Shown: in pieces, positions 1 through 6,495 of the stretch
How the letters are laid out: each line of letters opens with the position of its first letter
Numbering within the stretch: position 1 is the first letter of the stretch
From: Candidatus Symbiothrix sp.
Lineage (GTDB): Bacteria; Bacteroidota; Bacteroidia; Bacteroidales; Azobacteroidaceae
DNA length: 12,286 nt
NCBI GenBank assembly: GCA_031270525.1
Contig: JAISXN010000030.1
Span: forward strand, 1-12,286
Direction of reading: 5' to 3'
Program-made: the position numbers and the translations under genes
The notes under the pieces: model-generated
Database searches by the model: none
Seen by the model: only the letters and a program-made list of their open reading frames with translations
Told to the model about the DNA's origin: nothing

Positions 1-1
1 C

Positions 2-3000
2 AAAGTCAGTTGCAAAGAAGTCCTGCGTTATGGAAACGGCTCTAAAACCATTGTTCTGGTCGACTGCGGCGTCAAGCACAATATCGTTCGTTGCTTGTTG
101 AAACGGGATGTAACGATTATCCGGGTACCTTGGGATTATGATTTCAATACCTTGGAATACGACGGATTGTTTATTTCAAACGGTCCGGGCGATCCCGAGC
201 ATTGCGGGATAACCGTTGATCATATCCGGAAAGCCATGGAGATGGAAAAACCGATTTTCGGTATTTGCATGGGAAATCAACTTTTGGCCAAAGCCGGCGG
301 CGCCTCGACTTTCAAACTGAAATACGGACATCGCAGCCACAATCAGCCGGTCAGAATGGCAGGTTCCGACAGATGTTTCATCACTTCGCAAAATCACGGC
401 TATGCTGTTGACACAAATACATTGGGAGAAGATTGGGAGGTTTTATTCACCAATATGAACGATGATACCAACGAAGGCATTCGACATAAGACGATGCCTT
501 GGTTTTCCGCCCAGTTTCATCCCGAAGCGGCTTCCGGCCCTACCGATACCGAATTTTTGTTTGATTTGTTTATTGATCACATAAACGCAGGGGCGAACCT
601 GCGTGTTCGCCCCCCTCAAGGCATTGTTCGCCCTCTTCAAGGCATTGTTCACCCTCTTCAAGACGAAGAGGACCCTGAAAAGGGCGAACACGTAGGTTCG
701 CCCCTACGGGCGCAAAAGGTTTTATTGCTCGGTTCCGGGGCATTGAAAATCGGTGAAGCGGGAGAATTTGACTATTCCGGTTCACAGGCTTTGAAGGCTT
801 TGAAAGAAGAAGGAATTTCTACCGTTCTGATCAATCCGAATATTGCCACGGTGCAGACTTCCGAAGGCGTAGCCGATAAAATTTATTTTTTGCCGGTCAC
901 TCCGTTTTTCGTTGAGAAAGTCATTGAAAAAGAACGCCCCGACGGAATTTTGCTCTCTTTCGGCGGACAGACTGCTTTGAATTGCGGCGTTGCTCTTTAC
1001 AAATCAGGCATTTTTGAAAAATACAATGTTCGAGTGCTTGGCACACCTGTGCAGTCCATTATTGACACCGAAGACAGGGAATTGTTCGTTAAAAAATTAG
1101 ACCAAATCGACGTTAAATCCATAAAAAGCGTAGCCGTCGAATCCATTGACGGCGCTTTGCAGGCAGCCGAAAAGTTAGGCTATCCCATCATTGTGCGTGC
1201 GGCTTATGCCTTGGGCGGCATGGGCAGCGGGTTTTGCGACAATCCCGGAGAATTACGGGTTTTGGCGGGAAAAGCATTTAACTATTCCGGACAGTTGTTG
1301 ATTGAAAAATCGTTGAAAGGCTGGAAGGAAATTGAATATGAAGTAGTTCGCGATAAATACGACAACTGTATCACGGTTTGTAACATGGAGAACTTCGACC
1401 CGCTGGGCATTCATACAGGCGAAAGTATCGTCGTCGCTCCTTCTCAAACGCTAACTAATCAAGAATATCACAAATTGCGGGAATTATCCATTCGAATCAT
1501 CCGTCACATAGGAATTATCGGCGAATGTAATGTGCAATATGCTTTTGATCCCGCTTCGGAAGACTACCGTGTGATTGAAGTGAACGCCCGGTTGAGCCGT
1601 TCTTCGGCTTTAGCGTCCAAGGCGACCGGTTACCCGCTGGCGTTTATCGCCGCCAAATTGGCTTTGGGATACGGTTTGCAGGATTTGAAAAATTCTGTGA
1701 CTAAAACAACTACCGCTTTTTTTGAACCGGCTTTGGATTATATTGTCTGTAAAATTCCGCGTTGGGATTTGGGTAAATTCCAGGGCGTATCGCAGGAAAT
1801 CGGTTCGAGTATGAAAAGCGTGGGCGAAGTGATGTCTATCGGACGCAGTTTTGAAGAAGTGATTCAGAAAGGATTGCGGATGATTGCCCAGGGAATGCAC
1901 GGATTTGTCGCCAACAAAGATTTGGAAGTGAGCGATATCGACCGTGCGCTTGCCGAGCCGACCGACAAACGGATTTTCATCATTGCTCAGGCTTTGGAAG
2001 CCGGTTATTCCATCGAACGCATCCACGAATTGACGAAGATTGATTTATGGTTTCTTCAAAAACTCCAACTGATATACAAATATTCGAAAGAAATTAAAAA
2101 ATACAGCTCCGTCGAAGAACTTCCGGAAGAATTATTACGGGTAGCCAAACAGAAAGGTTTTTCGGATTTTCAAATTTCCAAACTTCTGTACGAAAATTCG
2201 GATATTGCGACCGATAAAAAAGCGCTTTTGCGTGAGCAACGTAAGAAAGCAGGCATTTTACCTGTTGTGAAACAAATAGATACCTTGGCTGCCGAATATC
2301 CGGCGCAAACCAATTATTTATATCTGACTTACAACGGTTCGGAAAACGATGTACATTATTTGGGTGACAAACGTTCCGTAATCGTTTTGGGTTCAGGAGC
2401 TTATCGAATCGGAAGCAGTGTGGAATTTGACTGGTGCTCGGTCAATGCGCTTGAAACGATTCGCCGCAGGGGTTGGCGCGGCGTCATGATTAATTACAAT
2501 CCTGAAACCGTATCGACCGATTACGATATGTGCGACCGCCTCTATTTCGACGAGTTAACTTACGAGCGGGTGATGGATATTGTCGAACTGGAAAATCCGC
2601 ATGGCGTAGTCTTGTCTACCGGCGGGCAGATTCCGAATAATCTGGCGCTTTCGCTCGATCATGCAGGCGTCCCGATTTTGGGAACGGCCGCTTCATACAT
2701 CGACAATGCCGAAGACCGGCACAAGTTTTCTTCCATGCTCGACCGTTTGGGTATCGATCAGCCGCGTTGGAAAGAATTAACTTCGCTTGCGGACATCGAC
2801 CGGTTTGTGGAAGAAGTCGGATTTCCTGTGCTGGTACGTCCCTCGTACGTGCTTTCCGGCGCGGCGATGAACGTTTGTTCCAACCAAACCGAATTGGAGC
2901 GTTTCTTGAAACTGGCCGCTAATGTTTCGCAAAAACATCCGGTAGTGGTCAGTGAATTTATACAGAATGCCAAGGAAATAGAAATCGACGCGGTAGCCGA

Positions 3001-3916
3001 CCACGGCGAAGTAATCGGTTACGCTATTTCGGAACATATCGAATTTGCGGGCGTTCACTCGGGCGATGCAACTATTCAGTTTCCGCCGCAACGGCTTTAT
3101 GTGGAAACAGTTCGCAAAATCAAACGAATTGCAAGGGAAATTGCTTCGGCGCTTCAAATCACCGGACCTTTTAATATTCAATTCCTGGCAAAAGATAACG
3201 ATATTAAAGTAATAGAATGTAATCTGCGTGCTTCGCGGAGTTTCCCATTTGTATCCAAAGTGTTGAAACTGAATTTCATCGAATTGGCTACAAGAATTAT
3301 GTTGGGTGAAGAGGTCGAACGACCGGGTAAAAACGAATTTGATTTGGATTATGTCGGAATCAAGGCTTCACAATTCTCCTTCGCGCGTTTGCAGAAAGCC
3401 GACCCTGTGCTGGGAGTCGATATGGCTTCAACAGGTGAAGTGGGCTGTATAGGCGACGATTATTACGAAGCCGTATTGAAATCCATGTTGTCTGTGGGTA
3501 TGCAGATTCCTGAAAAAAATGTGTTGATTTCCAGCGGAACTTTGCGTTCAAAGGTCGATACGCTCGAAGCTTGTCGTTTGTTGTGTGAAAAGGGCTATAC
3601 GATTTACGCCACCGAAGGTACGCATAAGTTTTTGTCTGACAATCAAATACCTTCGATTCATGTGAATCAGCCCAGCGAAGGCGGGAAACCGAATGCGCTT
3701 GATATGATTCACAACAAACAAATCGACTTGGTAGTCAATATTCCTAAAAATTTGACGGAAGGGGAGTTATCGAACGGTTATAAGATTCGTCGCGGCGCGA
3801 TTGATTTCAACATTCCGCTGTTTACGAACGCGCGGCTCGCTTCGGCATTTATCCAGGCTTTCTGTTATATGGATATGGATAAAATCCCGATTAAGAGTTG
3901 GGATGAATACAAATAG
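2..3916 (+). CDS. carAB: Carbamoyl-phosphate synthase, fused glutaminase (CarA C-terminal part) and synthetase (CarB); 5' end outside window
   Basis: The enzyme makes carbamoyl phosphate from glutamine, bicarbonate and two ATP for pyrimidine and arginine synthesis in the cytoplasm. The frame is open from base 2, so the CarA N-terminal part lies upstream. The class I glutaminase shows its nucleophile elbow GICMGNQ (Cys at 266-268) and the FHPEA motif (His 518-520, Glu 524-526), so the triad is intact. CarB starts at about 716 (KVLLLGSGALKIGEAGEFDYSG) and runs about 1066 residues, near the usual 1070. It has a first ATP-grasp half (RAAYALGGMGSGF near 1196; EVNARLSRSSALASK near 1576), a second half (VRPSYVLSGAAMNV near 2834; ECNLRASRSFPFVSK near 3215) and an MGS-like regulatory domain (about 3515-3880). 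CarA and CarB are separate in the Bacteroides I know; here a repeat element at 589-705 supplies the linker and the CarB start codon is gone. The sequence resembles the eukaryotic CAD/CPS1 type more than E. coli CarB. Function is very sure, the single-chain state fairly sure. Confidence 0.95.
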   Translation, partial: KVSCKEVLRYGNGSKTIVLVDCGVKHNIVRCLLKRDVTIIRVPWDYDFNTLEYDGLFISNGPGDPEHCGITVDHIRKAMEMEKPIFGICMGNQLLAKAGGASTFKLKYGHRSHNQPVRMAGSDRCFITSQNHGYAVDTNTLGEDWEVLFTNMNDDTNEGIRHKTMPWFSAQFHPEAASGPTDTEFLFDLFIDHINAGANLRVRPPQGIVRPLQGIVHPLQDEEDPEKGEHVGSPLRAQKVLLLGSGALKIGEAGEFDYSGSQALKALKEEGISTVLINPNIATVQTSEGVADKIYFLPVTPFFVEKVIEKERPDGILLSFGGQTALNCGVALYKSGIFEKYNVRVLGTPVQSIIDTEDRELFVKKLDQIDVKSIKSVAVESIDGALQAAEKLGYPIIVRAAYALGGMGSGFCDNPGELRVLAGKAFNYSGQLLIEKSLKGWKEIEYEVVRDKYDNCITVCNMENFDPLGIHTGESIVVAPSQTLTNQEYHKLRELSIRIIRHIGIIGECNVQYAFDPASEDYRVIEVNARLSRSSALASKATGYPLAFIAAKLALGYGLQDLKNSVTKTTTAFFEPALDYIVCKIPRWDLGKFQGVSQEIGSSMKSVGEVMSIGRSFEEVIQKGLRMIAQGMHGFVANKDLEVSDIDRALAEPTDKRIFIIAQALEAGYSIERIHELTKIDLWFLQKLQLIYKYSKEIKKYSSVEELPEELLRVAKQKGFSDFQISKLLYENSDIATDKKALLREQRKKAGILPVVKQIDTLAAEYPAQTNYLYLTYNGSENDVHYLGDKRSVIVLGSGAYRIGSSVEFDWCSVNALETIRRRGWRGVMINYNPETVSTDYDMCDRLYFDELTYERVMDIVELENPHGVVLSTGGQIPNNLALSLDHAGVPILGTAASYIDNAEDRHKFSSMLDRLGIDQPRWKELTSLADIDRFVEEVGFPVLVRPSYVLSGAAMNVCSNQTELERFLKLAANVSQKHPVVVSEFIQNAKEIEIDAVADHGEVIGYAISEHIEFAGVHSGDATIQFPPQRLYVETVRKIKRIAREIASALQITGPFNIQFLAKDNDIKVIECNLRASRSFPFVSKVLKLNFIELATRIMLGEEVERPGKNEFDLDYVGIKASQFSFARLQKADPVLGVDMASTGEVGCIGDDYYEAVLKSMLSVGMQIPEKNVLISSGTLRSKVDTLEACRLLCEKGYTIYATEGTHKFLSDNQIPSIHVNQPSEGGKPNALDMIHNKQIDLVVNIPKNLTEGELSNGYKIRRGAIDFNIPLFTNARLASAFIQAFCYMDMDKIPIKSWDEYK
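589..705. repeat. Inverted-repeat (REP/MITE-like) element translated inside the carA-carB fusion
   Basis: Two 24-base arms at 589-612 and 682-705 are inverted copies of each other with one mismatch (GGGGCGAACCTGCGTGTTCG on the left, with an A in place of the G at the middle of the right arm when reverse-complemented). They enclose 69 bases. The inside holds a 21-base tandem repeat (617-658) and a perfect 7-base stem (CCTCTTC at 653-659 with GAAGAGG at 665-671, loop of 5). The whole length is 117 bases, an exact multiple of three, and both strands are free of stops in the frames that pass through. The peptide from the sense frame begins ANLRVRPPQ. From memory, GGGGCGAACC...GTTCGCCC palindromes are widely dispersed, non-coding repeats in many bacterial genomes and give ANLRVRP-type peptides when translated. 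No transposase is encoded, so it would be non-autonomous. Confidence 0.8.
617..658 (+). repeat. 21-bp tandem repeat, two copies, in the CarA-CarB linker
   Basis: Two adjacent copies of a 21-base unit (617-637 and 638-658) differ at one base and encode QGIVRPL then QGIVHPL. The octamer GTTCGCCC recurs with the same 21-base period at 605-612, 626-633 and, as GTTCACCC, at 647-654, so the periodicity starts inside the left arm of the inverted repeat. This suggests growth by slippage or unequal exchange in steps that keep the reading frame. Copy number could vary between strains. Confidence 0.75.
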
Positions 3917-3947
3917 GGTCCCGGCTGCATAAAACTAATTTAACAAT

Positions 3948-4511
3948 ATGTTACAGAGAATAATAACCGTTTATGCTTCTTCAAGTCCGCAAATTGCTCC
4001 GGTTTATTTCGAGGCGGCTAAAGATTTGGGCGAACGGATGGCTGCACTTGATATTGCTTGTGTCAACGGCGCGGGAAGTAAAGGCTTGATGGCTGCCGTA
4101 ACCGACGCTATTCTGGGAAAAGGCGGGAAAGTCTATGGAATTATTCCCCAGTTTATGATTGATAAAGGTTGGGCTCATCCGGATATCAGGGAATTAACGG
4201 TTACGCCCGACATGCACACGCGAAAGCGATTGATGGCGCAGAAATCGGATGCATGTATCGCTTTGCCGGGCGGTATCGGAACGTTGGAAGAATTGTTGGA
4301 AATCATTACCTGGAAACAATTGAATTTGTATACGAATCCGGTGATTATCTTGAATACCAACGGATTTTACGATCCGTTTTTAGGGATGTTGAAAAAAATT
4401 GATGCAGATGGTTTTTTGCCTCACAAAACGACTGATATGTGGACGGTAGCAGACACACCCGAAGAGGCTTTGAATTTGATTATTGAGCAGAAAAAAGGAA
4501 CTGTTGATTAA
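3948..4511 (+). CDS. LOG-family protein (TIGR00730 type), cytokinin riboside 5'-monophosphate phosphoribohydrolase-like
   Basis: This 187-residue protein matches the LOG/lysine-decarboxylase-like Rossmann family, whose characterised members split nucleoside 5'-monophosphates into the free base and ribose 5-phosphate. The nucleotide-binding and catalytic motif PGGIGTLEE lies at residues 107-115. The MHTRKRLM stretch (89-96) carries the conserved Arg-Lys pair, and GAGSKGLMAAV (41-51) is the glycine-rich loop. The length is typical and no signal peptide is seen, so it is cytoplasmic. It begins 31 bases after the carAB stop and is followed one base later by the DUF4271 start, so it is probably in the same operon. 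The family was once misnamed lysine decarboxylase; the PGGxGTxxE motif argues for the phosphoribohydrolase activity. The true bacterial substrate is not visible from sequence. Confidence 0.88.
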   Translation: MLQRIITVYASSSPQIAPVYFEAAKDLGERMAALDIACVNGAGSKGLMAAVTDAILGKGGKVYGIIPQFMIDKGWAHPDIRELTVTPDMHTRKRLMAQKSDACIALPGGIGTLEELLEIITWKQLNLYTNPVIILNTNGFYDPFLGMLKKIDADGFLPHKTTDMWTVADTPEEALNLIIEQKKGTVD

Positions 4512-4512
4512 A

Positions 4513-5238
4513 ATGTACCATTTATTGTTTCTGACGGAAGAGCCGATTGCAGGAAGAGCACAAACCCAAAATATGGGGTTTATTCTCTTTCTGGTTTGCT
4601 TTTTTATCCTGATTTATCAAGTCGGTAAGAATTTTAAATTGCTGCTTGCGATGGCGGGTAAATTGTTTGGGAACCAGAATCAAACCACTTCCTGTGAGCT
4701 ATTTACCGGCGAAAGGTTAAATATATTGCTCTTTTGTATACAAACCATTCTGCTGACTTCAATTGTCGTTTATTGCGCGGCTGTGAATGATGGGGTTTTT
4801 CCGGTCGAATCGCCTTCCGGAATGTTTGTTTTTTTAGGATTTACCATCCTTTTTCTGAGTCTTTTTATCGCTTACAAATACCTGACTTATTCTTTTACAG
4901 GTTACATTTTTTTTGATAAGGAAGCGGAACAGCGATGGAATGATACATTTTCGTCGGCAATCTGTGTGAGTGGAGTCATTTTATTTTTTCCGACACTGAT
5001 TTTATTTTATGTCGGAGGAATTTACTCTTATGGTGTTTATTTTGTGTTGATATACTTCATTTTTATTCAAATTGTACTATTATACAGGCAATTTGTGCTA
5101 TTTTTTAACAAAAAAAGTAGTTTGCTTTATTTTATTTTGTACCTTTGCACCCAGGAAATCATACCTCTATTTCTTTTATACAAAGGATTTGTTTATTTAT
5201 TTTTAATGCAAAAGGGTAATTTATGGACTCAAATATAA
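4513..5238 (+). CDS. DUF4271 family integral membrane protein
   Basis: This is a 241-residue, strongly hydrophobic protein with about six membrane segments, beginning near MGFILFLVCFF, LNILLFCIQTILL, GMFVFLGFTILFL, AICVSGVILFFPTL, GVYFVLIYFIFIQIV and the last hydrophobic stretch near the C-terminus. I assign it to DUF4271 by that profile and by position: in Bacteroidota such a gene usually sits directly before the HemD-type uroporphyrinogen-III synthase, as here. The function is unknown. I chose the ATG at 4513, one base after the LOG stop; a TTG at 4483 would extend it by ten residues into the LOG gene. Its last 16 bases overlap the hemD start. A promoter-like box lies within its 3' part. 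Confidence 0.75.
   Translation: MYHLLFLTEEPIAGRAQTQNMGFILFLVCFFILIYQVGKNFKLLLAMAGKLFGNQNQTTSCELFTGERLNILLFCIQTILLTSIVVYCAAVNDGVFPVESPSGMFVFLGFTILFLSLFIAYKYLTYSFTGYIFFDKEAEQRWNDTFSSAICVSGVILFFPTLILFYVGGIYSYGVYFVLIYFIFIQIVLLYRQFVLFFNKKSSLLYFILYLCTQEIIPLFLLYKGFVYLFLMQKGNLWTQI
5140..5148 (+). promoter_or_regulatory. Bacteroidota-type -7 promoter box (TAnnTTTG) for hemD-rnpA
   Basis: TACCTTTGC matches the Bacteroidota -7 consensus TAnnTTTG and is followed by ACCC, as in many promoters of this phylum. A TTTG at 5121-5124 could be the -33 element, but the 15-base gap is shorter than the usual roughly 19-21. It lies inside the DUF4271 coding region, with a predicted start of transcription near 5154, leaving a leader of about 70 bases before hemD. 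It would let hemD and rnpA be expressed apart from the upstream genes. Confidence 0.4.
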
Positions 5239-5993
5239 AAAAAATACTGGTTTCTCAGCCTGATCCGAAAACAGAGAAGTCACCTTATCATGATATTGCC
5301 GAAAAGTATGGTATCGAGATTGTTTTTCGACCTTTTATAAGGATAGATCCGGTTTCTGCGAAAGAATTCCGTATACAAAAAATCAATATTTTAGATCATA
5401 CGGCAGTTATTTTTACGGCAAAAACGGCAATAGACCATTTTTTCCGTTTGTGCGAAGAACTTCGGGTGCAAATACCCGAAACGATGAAATATTTCTGTGT
5501 GACGGAAGCGATTGCGGTTTATTTGCAAAAATATATCATTTTCCGCAAAAGGAAAATTTTCTATCCTACCTCTTCCCGGATTGAAGATTTAATTACCTAC
5601 ATCAACAAACACAATAAAGAGCATTTTTTGGTTCCCGTGTCGGACGTTCACAAAGAAGATTTACTCAAATTGTTGGATGACAAAAAGATAAAATATACGA
5701 AAGCCATTATGTACCGGACTGTAAGCAACGATTTTACACGTGATGAAGCTTTTGATTACAATATTCTTTTATTCTTTTCCCCGTCAGGAATTGCTTCCTT
5801 GTTGAAAAATTTCCCCAAGTTCGAACAAAACGGAACGGCTATCGGGACTTTTGGTCCGACAACTGCCAAAGCTGTTCGCGACGCCGGTTTACGTTTGGAT
5901 ATAGAGGCGCCGAACCCACAAGCTCCTTCTATGGCCGCCGCTTTGGAGCAATATTTGAAAACCGTAATGAAACCACTAAAAGGTAAAAGATAA
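5223..5993 (+). CDS. hemD: Uroporphyrinogen-III synthase (HemD)
   Basis: The 256-residue protein has the length and bilobal pattern of HemD, which closes hydroxymethylbilane with inversion of ring D to give uroporphyrinogen III for heme and corrinoid synthesis. Family signals are the N-terminal strand KKILVSQP, the first-domain stretch HTAVIFTAKTAIDHFF, the YRTVSND hinge region, and the C-terminal-domain signature FFSPSGIASLL followed by GTAIGTFGPTTAKAVRDAGL, which is the most conserved part of this otherwise variable family. The ATG at 5223 overlaps DUF4271 by 16 bases, suggesting translational coupling. No other heme gene is in the window, which is usual for Bacteroidota, where hemD travels with DUF4271 and rnpA. 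Confidence 0.88.
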   Translation: MDSNIKKILVSQPDPKTEKSPYHDIAEKYGIEIVFRPFIRIDPVSAKEFRIQKINILDHTAVIFTAKTAIDHFFRLCEELRVQIPETMKYFCVTEAIAVYLQKYIIFRKRKIFYPTSSRIEDLITYINKHNKEHFLVPVSDVHKEDLLKLLDDKKIKYTKAIMYRTVSNDFTRDEAFDYNILLFFSPSGIASLLKNFPKFEQNGTAIGTFGPTTAKAVRDAGLRLDIEAPNPQAPSMAAALEQYLKTVMKPLKGKR

Positions 5994-5999
5994 ATTCTG

Positions 6000-6374
6000 T
6001 TGAATAATAAACATACTTTTCGGAAAAAAGAACGTATTTTCAGACAAAAGGAAATGGACCTTTTGTTTGAAGAGGGAACTTCTTTTGTCGTTTATCCTTT
6101 GCGGGTGGTTTATGTTGAGCGACAACCGGATTCGGAGGCGGAAGCCGCTGTTTTGATTAGTGTTCCTAAGAAAAGATTCAAGCGGGCTGTTCACAGAAAT
6201 CGGATCAAGCGGTTGATTCGGGAGGCATATCGTTTGAATAAGTATTTGTTTTTGCAGGGTTTGCGGGAAAAAGAGAAAAATCTGCTGATAGGTTTTTTGT
6301 TTGTGGGGAATGAATTGCCGGATTGGAAAGCTATTGAGGGGGCGGTGGTGAAGGCTTTGACTGCTTTGGCTTGA
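6000..6374 (+). CDS. rnpA: Ribonuclease P protein component (RnpA), TTG start
   Basis: RnpA binds the catalytic RNase P RNA and helps it remove 5' leaders from pre-tRNA. The 124-residue protein is basic and has the hallmark RNR-type helix RAVHRNRIKRLIREAYR at residues 62-78, preceded by VLISVPKKRFK. The C-terminus is complete. The frame is the same as hemD's, separated by the hemD stop (5991-5993), so the start must lie after it. The first usable codon is TTG at 6000; the first ATG (6054) would remove the conserved N-terminal strand (TFRKKERIF). The start is therefore TTG with a six-base gap to hemD. In many Bacteroidota yidD and another membrane-biogenesis or peptidase gene follow; here the next coding region is on the opposite strand. 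Confidence 0.92.
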   Translation: MNNKHTFRKKERIFRQKEMDLLFEEGTSFVVYPLRVVYVERQPDSEAEAAVLISVPKKRFKRAVHRNRIKRLIREAYRLNKYLFLQGLREKEKNLLIGFLFVGNELPDWKAIEGAVVKALTALA

Positions 6375-6377
6375 TTA

Positions 6378-6452
6378 TTATAATAAACCATGTTTTTTTG
6401 AATAATTGATAATATCTTCTCTAACAGAACGAACAAACTCTTCGCCTGTCAT
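6378..6452 (-). CDS. 24-codon open frame downstream of the reverse transcriptase; small protein or remnant of a truncated gene
   Basis: An ATG at 6452 opens a frame of 24 codons that begins MTGEEFVRSVREDII and ends at a TAA abutting the rnpA 3' end. The start lies 31 bases after a TAnnTTTGC box and 43 bases after the reverse transcriptase stop, on the same strand. The composition (charged, amphipathic helix-like) resembles the N-terminus of a normal protein, which suggests a gene cut short at a rearrangement junction. It could equally be a real microprotein, or chance. I do not recognise the family. Confidence 0.25.
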   Translation of the reverse strand: MTGEEFVRSVREDIINYSKKHGLL

Positions 6453-6482
6453 AGTGTATATTACTCTTCGTTTAAATTTAAT

Positions 6483-6491
6483 GCAAAGTTA
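6483..6491 (-). promoter_or_regulatory. Bacteroidota-type -7 box upstream of the small open frame
   Basis: On the minus strand TAACTTTGC fits the TAnnTTTG consensus. Transcription would start near 6476, about 24 bases before the ATG at 6452. No TTTG stands at the proper distance upstream; the nearest leaves a gap of 25 bases, longer than usual. It begins just past the reverse transcriptase stop, so it would serve only the small frame or a short RNA from this 121-base gap. Confidence 0.3.
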
Positions 6492-6495
6492 AAAT

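Noticed and set aside
617..658. CRISPR-like repeat in the carAB linker
   Set aside because: There are only two contiguous 21-base units with no spacers, and they are translated.
570..785. Antisense open frame through the repeat element
   Set aside because: It exists because the palindrome is stop-free on both strands; the rest is the shadow of conserved carAB codons.
1610..3181. Long antisense frames opposite carB (up to 138 codons)
   Set aside because: They lie fully inside a strongly conserved coding region and show no recognisable motif.
3917..3947. Promoter or terminator between carAB and the LOG gene
   Set aside because: The 31 bases contain neither a TAnnTTTG box nor a stable stem with a T-run.
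6191..6436. 81-codon minus-strand frame overlapping the rnpA 3' end
   Set aside because: Most of it is antisense to conserved rnpA codons and the predicted protein has no coherent features.
6375..6495. Group II intron domain V or retron msr/msd next to the reverse transcriptase
   Set aside because: I found no AGC...GUUC-type domain V hairpin and no convincing long inverted repeats; only a weak CATG-centred match is present.
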